DNA of 11,354 nt, taken from an uncultured Kangiella sp. GTDB taxonomy: Bacteria > Pseudomonadota > Gammaproteobacteria > Enterobacterales > DSM-103792. The notes below the pieces were generated by a model that did not search any database, was not told the DNA's origin, and saw only the letters and a program-made list of their open reading frames with translations. Location of the stretch: the NCBI GenBank assembly GCA_946481205.1, contig CAMLNB010000110.1, positions 1 through 11,354 on the forward strand, given 5' to 3'. The position numbers and the translations under genes were made by a program. Each line of letters begins with the position of its first letter. The first letter of the stretch is position 1. Positions 1 through 8,800 of the stretch are shown here, in pieces.

Positions 1-696
1 TCCGGTGGCTACAGCATGAAAGCCTCGGAATCGATGCTGACCATGAAGACCGATATGGGCGGCGCCGCCACCGTCGCTGGCGCCTTGGCGCTGGCGATTC
101 TGCGCGGGCTGAACAAGCGCGTTGCGCTGATTCTCTGCTGTGCCGAGAACCTGGTGTCCGGCCATGCCTACAAGCTCGGCGACATCCTCAAATACAAAAA
201 CGGCGTCAGTGTCGAGATCGTCAATACCGATGCCGAAGGCCGCTTGGTGCTGGCCGATGGCCTGCTCTACGCCGGCGAGCTCGGTGCACCGCTGATCATC
301 AACGCGGCGACGCTGACCGGCGCTGCGGTGACCGCGCTCGGCACCGATTACAACGCCGTGTTCGCGCTCGATGAGCCGCTGCGCCAGCGTTATCTTGGCT
401 ATGCGATGCAGGAAAACGAGCTGCATTGGCCGTTGCCGCTGGCCAAATGGCACCAGAACAACTGCCCGTCGCCATACGCCGATACCGCCAACAGCAAGCC
501 GGTCAAGGGCGGGGGTCCCGGTGGCGCCAGCAATGCGGCCGGCTTCCTGTCGCGCTTTGTTCCGCGCAATGGTCAAGGCTGGTTGCATCTCGATCTGGCA
601 GCCGCAGCGCAAAACAACGACACCGGTCTGTGGGCTGCTGGCGGCACTGCGGTCGGCGTTTTGACCCTGGCGCGGGCGTTGATGAGCGAAAGCTGA
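1..696 (+). CDS. pepB: M17 leucyl aminopeptidase, PepB type (5' end outside window)
   Basis: This is the C-terminal 231 codons of a cytosolic two-metal aminopeptidase of family M17, which removes N-terminal residues from peptides. The reading frame is open from base 1, so the true start lies upstream; the ATG at 16 is internal, because it falls inside the conserved GGYSMK motif. By alignment to E. coli PepA numbering, the visible part (codon 1 = base 1) keeps the catalytic Lys282 equivalent (codon 7), the metal ligand Asp293 in KTDMGG (codon 18), and the signature NTDAEGRL with Asp352 and Glu354 ligands and catalytic Arg356 (codons 77, 79, 81). Lys270 and Asp275 are off the window. Stretches such as LCCAENLVSGHAYKLGD, and the QGWLH-D-near-AAG-GVGV ending, resemble E. 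coli PepB more than PepA. It precedes mreB in the same direction, separated by 269 bases with stem-loops, so it is probably a separate transcription unit. Confidence 0.93.
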   Translation, partial: SGGYSMKASESMLTMKTDMGGAATVAGALALAILRGLNKRVALILCCAENLVSGHAYKLGDILKYKNGVSVEIVNTDAEGRLVLADGLLYAGELGAPLIINAATLTGAAVTALGTDYNAVFALDEPLRQRYLGYAMQENELHWPLPLAKWHQNNCPSPYADTANSKPVKGGGPGGASNAAGFLSRFVPRNGQGWLHLDLAAAAQNNDTGLWAAGGTAVGVLTLARALMSES

Positions 697-717
697 GCCG
701 GCTGTTCTCGTCAGCTG

Positions 718-750
718 CTGCCAAACGGCTGAATTTTGACCGCTTGGCAG
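718..750 (+). other. Stem-loop 22 nt after the aminopeptidase stop
   Basis: CTGCCAA (718-724) pairs with TTGGCAG (744-750). After one A/C mismatch, CGG (726-728) pairs with CCG (740-742), leaving an 11-base loop. No T-run follows on either strand, so it is not a standard intrinsic terminator. It could protect or process the 3' end of the aminopeptidase mRNA. The inverted repeat is directly visible; its function is inferred. Confidence 0.45.
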
Positions 751-796
751 GTGGCTCCCAGACCGTGGCGAGTAAGCGGAAACTCCGCGCAAAACA

Positions 797-832
797 AGCA
801 TTTGCCCTTGCCCGCAGGTAAGGGCCATTGCT
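797..832 (+). other. Stem-loop in the pepB-mreB gap
   Basis: GCCCTTGCC (804-812) pairs with GGTAAGGGC (817-825) as a 9-bp stem with one G-T wobble and a CGCA tetraloop. Beyond a 3x3 internal loop, AGCA (797-800) pairs with TGCT (829-832). No T-run follows. It overlaps the weak promoter candidate at 808-837, so it may be an operator-like inverted repeat or simply an RNA hairpin. Only the symmetry is seen; the role is unknown. Confidence 0.45.
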
Positions 833-837
833 ACAGT
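808..837 (+). promoter_or_regulatory. Weak sigma-70-like promoter candidate for mreB
   Basis: TTGCCC (808-813, 4/6 to the -35 consensus) is followed after 18 bases by TACAGT (832-837, 4/6 to the -10 consensus). Transcription would start near 844 and give a leader of about 120 nt that includes the terminator-like hairpin at 857-889. It is the best pair I see in the 697-965 gap, but both boxes are imperfect and a match this good can occur by chance. Confidence 0.25.
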
Positions 838-853
838 ACCGCGACTTTTTGCT

Positions 854-897
854 GACCGGCGGCAGGCCCTGACAGGCCTTGGGCCGCCGTGTCTTTT
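854..897 (+). terminator. Intrinsic-terminator-like hairpin upstream of mreB
   Basis: CGGCGGC (857-863) pairs with GCCGCCG (883-889). The stem continues as AGGCC (864-868) with GGCCT (875-879), with a 3-base bulge (880-882) on one side and the loop CTGACA. Outside a single bulged T, GAC (854-856) can pair with GTC (891-893). TTTT at 894-897 follows at once. The long GC stem and short T-run suggest either the terminator of the aminopeptidase unit or, if transcription starts near 844, an attenuator in the mreB leader. The T-run is only four bases, so efficiency may be partial. Confidence 0.5.
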
Positions 898-907
898 CCG
901 GTGTCCG

Positions 908-2025
<1,118 letters not shown>

Positions 2026-2037
2026 GAGTTGACCAAC

Positions 2038-2065
2038 GCGCGAGTCGCTTGGCCGCGATTCGCGC
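2038..2065 (+). other. Strong hairpin between mreB and mreC
   Basis: GCGCGAGTCGC (2038-2048) pairs with GCGATTCGCGC (2055-2065) over 11 bp with a single G-T wobble and a 6-base loop. It lies 28 bases after the mreB stop and 51 bases before the proposed mreC start. No T-run follows, so strong intrinsic termination is unlikely. A stable 3' structure could shield an mreB-only message from 3' exonucleases or reduce readthrough, giving more MreB than MreC/MreD. The pairing is seen; the role is inferred. Confidence 0.55.
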
Positions 2066-2104
2066 ATCTGTTCTGGTGTCGTCTAGTTCTGCTCAGCCAG
2101 CAAC

Positions 2105-2108
2105 GGAG
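2105..2108 (+). promoter_or_regulatory. Ribosome binding site that supports the ATT start of mreC
   Basis: GGAG at 2105-2108 sits 8 bases before ATT at 2117, a normal SD spacing. The GTG triplets at 2110 and 2112 are out of the mreC frame. This site is the main local evidence for initiation at ATT; an AGGG at 2148-2151 could alternatively serve the TTG at 2159. Confidence 0.5.
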
Positions 2109-2116
2109 CGTGTGCC

Positions 2117-3166
2117 ATTAAATCCCTGTTTACCCGCGGCCCGGCTCAGGGCATACGCTTGCTGGCAGCCATGGCTCTGGCGCTGGTGTTGATGGTGCTG
2201 GATCATCGCGGTGATCACGTTTCCGGCATCCGTTCGGCGCTTGCTACCGCGATCACGCCGGTGCTGTACGTCGCCAGCGTGCCGACTTCGCTGTACAACT
2301 GGTTTACCGACACGGTTGCCTCGCGCGCGGAATTGCAGCGCGAAAACGAGCAACTGAAGCACGAACAATTCTCCTATCGCACCCAATTGCAACGGCTGAC
2401 TGCGCTCGAGGCCGAGAACGCCCGCTTGCGCGGCCTGTTGTCGTCGGCGCGGAAAACCCGCGGCAAGCGGATGATCGCCGAAGTGATCAACGTCGATCTG
2501 GAACCGACCGAGCAACAAGTGCTGATCAACAAAGGCAGCAATGATGGCGTGTACGAAGGCCAGGTCGTGCTCGATGCCTTTGGCGTGCTCGGCCAAGTGA
2601 CGGAAGTGGCGGCCACCACCGCACGGGTATTGCTGCTGACCGATTCGCGGCATGCCATTCCGGTTCGGGTCGAACGCACCGGTTTCAATGCCATTGCCGA
2701 AGGCACGGGGGCGATGAATCGCCTGCGCCTGAATTTTGTTCCGAACACCACCGATATTCGCGAAGGGGATCTATTGGTCAGCTCAGGACTGGGCGAGCGT
2801 TTTCCCGATGGCTATCCGGTTGGTCAAATCGAAGTGATTCGCCGCGACACCGGCGAAGCTTATGCCGAGATCGATGTCGTGACGGCCGCGCGCATGGAAC
2901 GCAGCGGTGAAGTGATGCTGCTGTGGCCGCCGCAAACCTGGCAGCCGACCAGCAGTGACAGTGTCACACCGGGCGCGATACCGGAATCGACGCCGGCGTC
3001 GGCACCAGAATCGGCACCGCCTTCGAACCTACCCGCTCAGGTGCCGGCCAACAGCAAACCGCAGAACAAACCGCTGACACCGGAAAAAATACCGGCACCG
3101 GAAAAAACGCCGAACACACCGGTACCGACACCGGCCAATCAACCGGTGGTGGGAGCTGCCGCATGA
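2117..3166 (+). CDS. mreC: Rod shape-determining protein MreC (apparent ATT start)
   Basis: MreC is a bitopic inner-membrane protein whose periplasmic part scaffolds the elongasome and activates PBP2. From ATT at 2117 the product is 349 aa: a short cytoplasmic start reading (M)KSLFTRGP, which matches the E. coli MreC start MKPIFSRGP position for position; a membrane helix at about 15-29; a coiled coil at about 66-110 (SRAELQRENEQLKHEQ region); the two-lobed beta domain at about 118-270; and a Pro/Ala/Ser/Thr-rich tail at about 275-349. In frame upstream there is no ATG, GTG or TTG before the TAG at 2084-2086. The first conventional start, TTG at 2159, would cut off the conserved 14-residue N-terminus and start at the edge of the membrane helix. 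The gene overlaps mreD by 4 nt (ATGA). Confidence 0.95.
   Translation: MKSLFTRGPAQGIRLLAAMALALVLMVLDHRGDHVSGIRSALATAITPVLYVASVPTSLYNWFTDTVASRAELQRENEQLKHEQFSYRTQLQRLTALEAENARLRGLLSSARKTRGKRMIAEVINVDLEPTEQQVLINKGSNDGVYEGQVVLDAFGVLGQVTEVAATTARVLLLTDSRHAIPVRVERTGFNAIAEGTGAMNRLRLNFVPNTTDIREGDLLVSSGLGERFPDGYPVGQIEVIRRDTGEAYAEIDVVTAARMERSGEVMLLWPPQTWQPTSSDSVTPGAIPESTPASAPESAPPSNLPAQVPANSKPQNKPLTPEKIPAPEKTPNTPVPTPANQPVVGAAA
3078..3107 (+). repeat. Tandem repeat in the MreC proline-rich tail
   Basis: CACCGGAAAAAA occurs at 3078-3089 and 3096-3107, period 18 bases (six codons), encoding TPEKIP then APEKTP. CACCGG recurs at 3117 and 3129. The repeats lie in the disordered tail, where length changes by in-frame slippage would be tolerated. 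Confidence 0.55.
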
Positions 3167-3648
3167 TGCACGCGCGCAATGGTACCCACTGGGTGGTGAT
3201 TTCGTTTTTGTTGGCACTGGTACTGACGGTACTGCCGTTGCCAACGGTATTGAATGAAGCGCGGCCGGCATTTGTTTTGATGACCCTGGTGTACTGGGTG
3301 CTGGCCTTGCCGCATCGCTACGGCATTTTTTCCGCGTTCATTGTCGGTCTCGCGCTTGATGTGATCACCGGCATGATGCTCGGCATGCATGCGCTGCTGT
3401 TGTCGCTGATTGCCTACGTCTGCATCAAGCAGTACAGCCGGGTCCGGATGTTTACGCCGCCGATGCAGGCCGCCTTCGTGCTGCTGTTGGTGGGTTTGAG
3501 TTTGTTGCTGCAACTGTGGATCAGCAATGCCGTGCGGCCGGTCAGCATCCGCGCCAGTTACTGGATGCCGGCGCTGAGTTCGGGCCTGTTGTGGTTTATC
3601 TGGTTTCCGCTGCTGCGGCATATGCGCCGCCGTTTGCAGATCAGCTGA
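3163..3648 (+). CDS. mreD: Rod shape-determining membrane protein MreD
   Basis: MreD is a small polytopic inner-membrane partner of MreB and MreC in the elongasome. The 161-aa product is almost wholly hydrophobic, with about five membrane segments, and carries the family-like stretch YWVLALPHR (44-52) followed by a GLALDVITG-type segment, as in E. coli MreD (YWILALPHR and AILDLISG). The last segment ends in a basic LLRHMRRRL, consistent with a cytoplasmic C-terminus. The ATG at 3163 overlaps the mreC stop in ATGA, with GGGAG at 3151-3155 seven bases upstream; the adjacent ATG at 3166 is an equally possible start, one residue shorter. maf follows 12 bases later. Confidence 0.95.
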   Translation: MMHARNGTHWVVISFLLALVLTVLPLPTVLNEARPAFVLMTLVYWVLALPHRYGIFSAFIVGLALDVITGMMLGMHALLLSLIAYVCIKQYSRVRMFTPPMQAAFVLLLVGLSLLLQLWISNAVRPVSIRASYWMPALSSGLLWFIWFPLLRHMRRRLQIS

Positions 3649-3650
3649 GT

Positions 3651-3655
3651 GGAGG
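3651..3655 (+). promoter_or_regulatory. Strong Shine-Dalgarno of maf
   Basis: GGAGG at 3651-3655, within GGAGGTG, lies five bases before ATG 3661. It is the best SD in the window and decides the start against the in-frame GTG codons at 3649, 3655 and 3658, which fall inside or next to it. Confidence 0.6.
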
Positions 3656-3660
3656 TGGTG

Positions 3661-4242
3661 ATGCCTGCCTCAGCTGCGATTTACCTGGCGTCCGCGTCGC
3701 CGCGCCGGGCCGAGTTGCTGCGGCAGATCGGTGTGACGTTCAGCGTGGTTTCAGCCCCGGTCGACGAGACTCGACAGGCAGGCGAGTCGCCAGCGGATTA
3801 CGTTTGTCGCGTAGCGCGCGAGAAAGCCCAGGCCGGCTGGCAACATCCGGATCGGCAGGCAGATCGACCGGTGTTGGCAGCCGATACCAGCGTTGTGCTC
3901 GGCGATACCGTGCTCGGCAAGCCGCAACACGAAGCCGAAGGGCTGGCGATGCTGGCGCAATTGTCCGGCCGCCGGCATCAGGTGCTGACGGCGGTGTGCA
4001 TCAAGCGCGGCATGCACGAGGCTTGCGAGCTCAGCGTTTCGACTATCGGCTTTCGGCCGATGTCGCCGGCCGAACAGCGCGCCTACTGGCACAGCGGTGA
4101 AGGTCGCGATAAAGCCGGCGGTTATGCGGTGCAAGGGCTCGCCGCACGCTACATTGATTATCTGGAAGGCAGTTACAGCGGCGTGGTCGGTTTGCCGCTG
4201 CATGTGGTCGATGCTTTGTTGCAACGACCGGAATTCATTTAA
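3661..4242 (+). CDS. yhdE: Maf-family nucleoside triphosphate pyrophosphatase, YhdE type
   Basis: Maf proteins hydrolyse non-canonical or excess NTPs to NMP plus pyrophosphate; YhdE of E. coli acts on dTTP, UTP and modified pyrimidine forms. The 193-aa product shows the nucleotide-binding SASPRR (11-16), the catalytic AADTSVVL stretch with Asp, LGKP, LSGRRHQVLTAV, DKAGGYAVQG and GSYSGVVGLPL, all in family order. DKAG-Y-IQG together with GSY--VVGLPL and the mre-linked position favour the YhdE branch over the YceF (m7GTP) branch. ATG 3661 is chosen for its SD and because Maf proteins start only a few residues before the YLAS strand. It starts 12 bases after mreD, so it is likely part of the mre operon. 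Confidence 0.94.
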   Translation: MPASAAIYLASASPRRAELLRQIGVTFSVVSAPVDETRQAGESPADYVCRVAREKAQAGWQHPDRQADRPVLAADTSVVLGDTVLGKPQHEAEGLAMLAQLSGRRHQVLTAVCIKRGMHEACELSVSTIGFRPMSPAEQRAYWHSGEGRDKAGGYAVQGLAARYIDYLEGSYSGVVGLPLHVVDALLQRPEFI

Positions 4243-4341
4243 GTCGTCGGTGCTGTTGGCAAGATGGCCATCGACCACGAACCGCGGCAGGCATAGCAGC
4301 TCGATTCGGGCGCTGGCTTGGTCGCAACGGGATCGCCGGAT
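4243..4341 (+). other. 99-base spacer between maf and rng
   Basis: This is the longest gap downstream of mreC. TTGGCA at 4256-4261 resembles a -35 box (5/6), but no -10 element lies at 16-18 bases. I see no clear hairpin or T-run. A 10-codon ATG-to-TAG reading frame (4264-4296) has no ribosome binding site. The gap could carry an undetected promoter for rng-yhdP-nit-tldD, but the sequence does not show one. Confidence 0.4.
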
Positions 4342-5844
4342 ATGAGCGCCTTGATTGCACCGGTCAGCCAGGAGTTGCTGATCAACGTTACGCCACAGGA
4401 AACCCGCGTCGCTGTTGTTGAGAATGGCGTGCTGCAAGAGCTGCACGTCGAACGTGCGCATGCTCGCGGCTTGGTTGGCAATATTTATCGCGGCCGGGTG
4501 CGTCGGGTATTGCCCGGTATGCAGGCTGCGTTTGTCGATGTTGGTTTGGAGCGGGCAGCGTTTCTGCACGCCTCGGACATGCAGAGTGCGGCGCTGGCCG
4601 ATGATGGCGAAGCGGCCGTGCCGGTGCCGACCACTGCGCCTGATGACATCAGCAAACGTTTGGTCGAAGGCCAGTCGGTGATCGTGCAGGTGCTGAAAGA
4701 TCCGCTCGGCAGCAAAGGCGCGCGGCTCAGCACCGAACTTGCCTTGCCCTCCCGCTATCTCGTGCTGCTGCCGCACACCGCCCATATCGGGGTTTCCCAA
4801 CGCATTGAAGATGAAGCCGAGCGCACCCGGTTACGCAGCACGCTGACCGAAATTTCTGCCCGCAACAATGCCGGCTTCATTGTTCGCACCGCTGCCGAAG
4901 GCGCCTCCGAAGCTGCCTTGTTGCACGATGCCGAATACTTGCTGCGATTGTGGCAGCGCATTCGTGGCGACATGGATCGCAGTGCGCCGGAAAGCGTGGT
5001 GTATCAAGATCTCAGTTTGCCGGTACGCACGCTGCGTGATCTGTGGGCGCAGAATGTCGAACGGGTGCGGGTTGATTCGCGCGAAGCCTTCCAACAGATG
5101 CGGCAGTTTGCCGACGAGTTTATGCCGGGCCTGGCCGAGCGCATCGAACATTACAGCGGTGAGCGGCCGCTGTTCGACATGTACGGCGTCGAAGACGAAA
5201 TTCAGCGCGCCTTGGAGCGCAAGGTGCCGCTCAAATCCGGCGGCTATCTGGTGCTCGATCAGACCGAGGCGATGACCACCATCGACGTCAATACCGGCGC
5301 CTTTGTCGGTCACAAGACGCTCGAAGAAACCATTTTCCGCACCAATCTTGAAGCAGCGTCAGCGCTGGCGCGGCAGCTGCGCCTGCGCAACCTTGGCGGC
5401 ATCATCATCATCGACTTCATCGACATGCAAGATGAAGAGCACAAGCGGCAGGTGCTGCGCGCGCTCGACAAGGCACTTGAGCGCGATCATGCCAAAACCA
5501 CGATCTCGGAAGTGTCGGCCCTGGGCCTGGTGCAGATGACGCGCAAGCGTACCCGGGAAAGTCTGGAGCATGTGCTGTGCGAAACCTGTCCGCATTGCCA
5601 GGGCCGCGGCACAATGAAGACCCCAGTCACCGTCTGCTACGAGATTTTCCGCGAGATCATCCGCGCGGCCCGCGCTTACGAAGCCCAAGGCATTCTGGTG
5701 TTGGCCGGCAGTTCGGTGATCGACTGCCTGCGTGACAGCGAAGCCAATAGCGTGGCTGAACTGGAACTGTTCATCGGCCGGCCGATCAAGTTGCAGGCCG
5801 AGCCGCAGTATTCGCAAGAACAGTTTGATGTGGTGTTGATCTGA
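4342..5844 (+). CDS. rng: Ribonuclease G
   Basis: RNase G is a cytoplasmic single-strand-specific endoribonuclease that cuts AU-rich sites, finishes the 5' end of 16S rRNA and turns over some mRNAs. The product is 500 aa, close to E. coli RNase G (489), with no C-terminal degradosome scaffold, which separates it from RNase E. An S1 RNA-binding domain covers about 35-130 (VGNIYRGRVRRVLPGMQAAF). The Mg-binding aspartates are Asp315 in TTIDVNTG and Asp358 in IIIIDFIDM, equivalent to RNase E Asp303 and Asp346. The Zn-link is CPHC (Cys416, Cys419). The C-terminus EQFDVVLI matches the family ending EQFDVV. ATG 4342 fits the RNase G start (LLINVTPQETRVAVVENG); GGGA at 4329-4332 is nine bases upstream. 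An in-frame TTG at 4318 would add eight unconserved residues. The stop overlaps the yhdP start by one base (TGATG). Confidence 0.97.
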   Translation: MSALIAPVSQELLINVTPQETRVAVVENGVLQELHVERAHARGLVGNIYRGRVRRVLPGMQAAFVDVGLERAAFLHASDMQSAALADDGEAAVPVPTTAPDDISKRLVEGQSVIVQVLKDPLGSKGARLSTELALPSRYLVLLPHTAHIGVSQRIEDEAERTRLRSTLTEISARNNAGFIVRTAAEGASEAALLHDAEYLLRLWQRIRGDMDRSAPESVVYQDLSLPVRTLRDLWAQNVERVRVDSREAFQQMRQFADEFMPGLAERIEHYSGERPLFDMYGVEDEIQRALERKVPLKSGGYLVLDQTEAMTTIDVNTGAFVGHKTLEETIFRTNLEAASALARQLRLRNLGGIIIIDFIDMQDEEHKRQVLRALDKALERDHAKTTISEVSALGLVQMTRKRTRESLEHVLCETCPHCQGRGTMKTPVTVCYEIFREIIRAARAYEAQGILVLAGSSVIDCLRDSEANSVAELELFIGRPIKLQAEPQYSQEQFDVVLI

Positions 5845-8800
5845 TGGCGAAACGCGCGCTGAAATGGCTGTGGTACAGCATCGCCGTGCTGATTATCAGC
5901 GTGGCGGTGCTGGTCAGCGCCGGCCGGTTGTTGTTTCCGCAAGCCTATCGGTTAAAGCCGACATTCGAACAGTATCTGGCTGAGCGCACCGGCGCCACGG
6001 TCAAGATCGGCGCTGTGCACGGCGCATGGCGCGGTTACGGCCCGGAGCTGCGTGTCGAAGGCATTGAACTGCTGACACCGGGCACCGGCGAACCGCTGCT
6101 GACGATCAGCCGGTTTGAAGCGGCGCTCGACATTCCGCGCTCCTTGCTGAACTGGCATGCGGTGATGCGTCGTTTTGAAGTCGACGGCCTGAAGGCCTTG
6201 GTCGAGCTCGACAAGAACGGTGCGCTGGTACTGCCTGGCCTCGATATCGAGCGCGGTGAAGACAGCGAAATTTCCGCACAGTACGTTATCGATGCGCTGT
6301 TGCGGCAGAACCGCGTAGCCATCACCCAAACAGAGATTCGCTATCGCCGCCGGCAAGGCGACATCATTCCACTGGTGCTGCCGGAAATCAGTTTGCGCAA
6401 TCAGCCAAATCAGCATCAGGCGATTGGCGAGCTGCGGGTGCATGACGGTGGTGCCGCCAAGTTCGTGCTGGAGTTCACCGATTATCCGCTGCGCCGGTCG
6501 GACCGGATGACCTTCTATCTCAACAGCGAATCACTGGATTTGGCCCGCTTGCCGTTACCGACGGCGCCGCTCGGTGTGCATCTCGAAGATGGTGATCTGC
6601 AGCTGCAGATTTGGGCCAATTGGCACGACGGCGGCTGGCGCGATGGTCAGGCCCAAGTCAATTTGAGTCAGTTGCTGCTGGTCAACGATGATCAGCAACG
6701 CAAGCAGATTCCACGTTTCGGTGGTCGGCTGCATTTTGCCCGCGCCGACGACGATACCTGGTATCTGCATGGTGACGATGTTCAATGGCAACTCGATGAC
6801 GATGCCCAGCCACCGATTCATATCGAAGGCGCGATTGCACGCCAGCACGATGGCCATCGCTGGGGTATCGATCTGGGGTCCTTGGCACTGGCCGATTTGC
6901 TGGAGCTGGTGCAATTCAGTTCGGCGTTGCCGGCAGAGCTGCGGCAGCAGCTGACCGAGCTGGCGCTGTCCGCCGATTTGCCACGCCTTCAGTTTGATCT
7001 GCAAGTGAAAGATGAAACTGTCATCGATTGGGCCGCTGCAGCGCGATTCGAACAGCTGCGCTATACCAGCGCCAAGCTGCCGTTGATCGGAACGGTTGCC
7101 GGCCGCGCGCTGGTCAGCCCGGATGGCGGCGCGGTGCGTTTGCAAGCGGCTGAACAGACCATCGATTTTCATCAACTGTTTCGGGCGCCCCTGTCGGTCA
7201 CTGCGCTCGATGTCGGTCTGCGCTGGCAGCAACAAACCGACAGCGTGTTGCTGACGGTGCCCTCACTGCAGATCAGCAATGCCGATGCGATGGTGGCGGC
7301 GCGCGGTGCGCTGATGCTGGCAAATGATGCCGAGCCGGAGCTGGCGCTGGCAGTCAACATTCAGCAAGGGGTTGGTGCGCACGCCTCGGCCTATTTGCCG
7401 GTGGCGGTGATGAGCGACACACTGATTGCTTATCTCGATCGCAGCATTCAGCAAGCTGACGTCCGCAACGCCGACGCCGTGATCCGCGGTAACCCCAAAG
7501 CGTTTCCGTTTACGCATTTCACCGGGGTGTTTGATCTGGCGGCCGAGGTTGGCAACGCCAGCTTCCAGTTTGATGACAAGTGGCCGGCGGTAACGGAGCT
7601 TGATGCCGCGTTGCGATTCAGTGGCAACAGCATGTTCATTGACATTAAAAAGGGCCAGCTTGGCGGTTGGCAAGTCGATGAAGGCTCGGTGGTGCTGGAC
7701 CCGATGAGTGGTCCGAATACCGAACTGTTGGTACAAGCCAAGGGTGGCGGCAGCGGTGCCGCCGCGTTAAGTTTGTTGCGCAACAGTCCACTACGCGATG
7801 TGTTGGCTCCGCTGACCAATACGCTGGAGGTAACAGGGGCGCTGCGCACGGAACTGGCGTTGGCGATTCCGCTGCACAGCGACGGTCATGCCCGCGTGCA
7901 AGGCAATGTCCAATTCGGCAACGCCAATCTGCTGCTCAAACCGTTGCAACTGCCGCTGACGGCAGCGCGTGGTGAAGTCGCTTTTGCCGAGTACGGGATC
8001 ACCGGCGGTACGGTGCGCATGCAGGCGTTGGGTGGCCAGCTGCAAGCAAATTTGAGTGGCGATCGCGGAGGCGGCCGCATTGCTTTCAACGGGCAAGCCG
8101 ATAGCGAATCGATTGCGCGCTGGACCCCGCATCCGATGCAGCAGAAATTGCTCGGCCGCTTTGATTACGATGGCCAAGTATTGTTGCCGGGTACGGAGCA
8201 GCAAGGCGTCAAAGTCGAACTGCAAAGTGATCTGCGCGGGTTGGCGGTTGATGCCCCGGCGCCGTTCGGAAAGAGCGCAGATGCAATCGCTGCGCTGAGT
8301 TTTGTTGCCGGCGTTGAGAGCGAACGGCTGTCGTTGTTTGCCGATTACCAACAACAATTGGTATTTCAGGCCGAACGCCGCGAAGGCCAAGCCCTGCATG
8401 CGGAGTTTTTGCTCGGCGGCACCAGCTATGCCGGCCATACGCCCGGTTTCAGTATCCGCGGCAATATGGACAAGGTGGCGGCGGAGACTTGGATTCCGTT
8501 TGTCGCCGATCTGGTCGCGGCCAGTCAGCGCGAAGCAACCGGCACGCCCGCCGACAACACGACAAGCGCTGACGCAGGTACTGTAGCAAGCACCGGAACC
8601 GATGCCGTCAGTGCCGCACCAGCGCTGGCGATTTCGTTGGCAGAAGTAGACTTTTATGGTTTGCCGCTGAGCGATGTGCAGCTGGGCGGTCGCGCGGGTA
8701 CGGCCGGCTATGAGCTGTCGTTGCGGGCGCCGATGGTTACCGGTGAATTGCGCTTTGATGACGGTAAACCGATACAGGTAACGCTGGAAAAATTCCTGCA

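Noticed and set aside
16..18. ATG at 16 as the aminopeptidase start
   Set aside because: The frame is open to base 1 and the preceding codons encode SGGYS of the conserved active-site motif, so this Met is internal.
736..741. TTGACC in the pepB-mreB gap as a -35 element
   Set aside because: No TATAAT-like element occurs at normal spacing.
2029..2034. TTGACC after mreB as a -35 element for mreC
   Set aside because: No acceptable -10 box occurs 16-19 bases downstream; the bases there belong to the GC-rich hairpin.
3102..3108. AAAAAAC heptamer in mreC as a possible -1 frameshift site
   Set aside because: The zero frame reads GAA AAA ACG, so the heptamer is not in the phase needed for tandem slippage, and an A6 run is short for transcriptional slippage.
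3516..4100. A 194-codon plus-strand frame overlapping mreD and maf
   Set aside because: It is an out-of-frame reading of two well-supported genes, rich in Arg, Gly and Ala, with no homology I can recognise.
4264..4296. Ten-codon reading frame between maf and rng
   Set aside because: No ribosome binding site, no regulatory peptide pattern and no following attenuator-like hairpin.
4318..4341. TTG at 4318 as the rng start
   Set aside because: ATG 4342 fits the family N-terminus better; the extra eight residues are not conserved.
3751..4800. A 349-codon minus-strand open frame opposite maf and rng
   Set aside because: Both plus-strand genes have clear catalytic motifs here; the minus frame has none.
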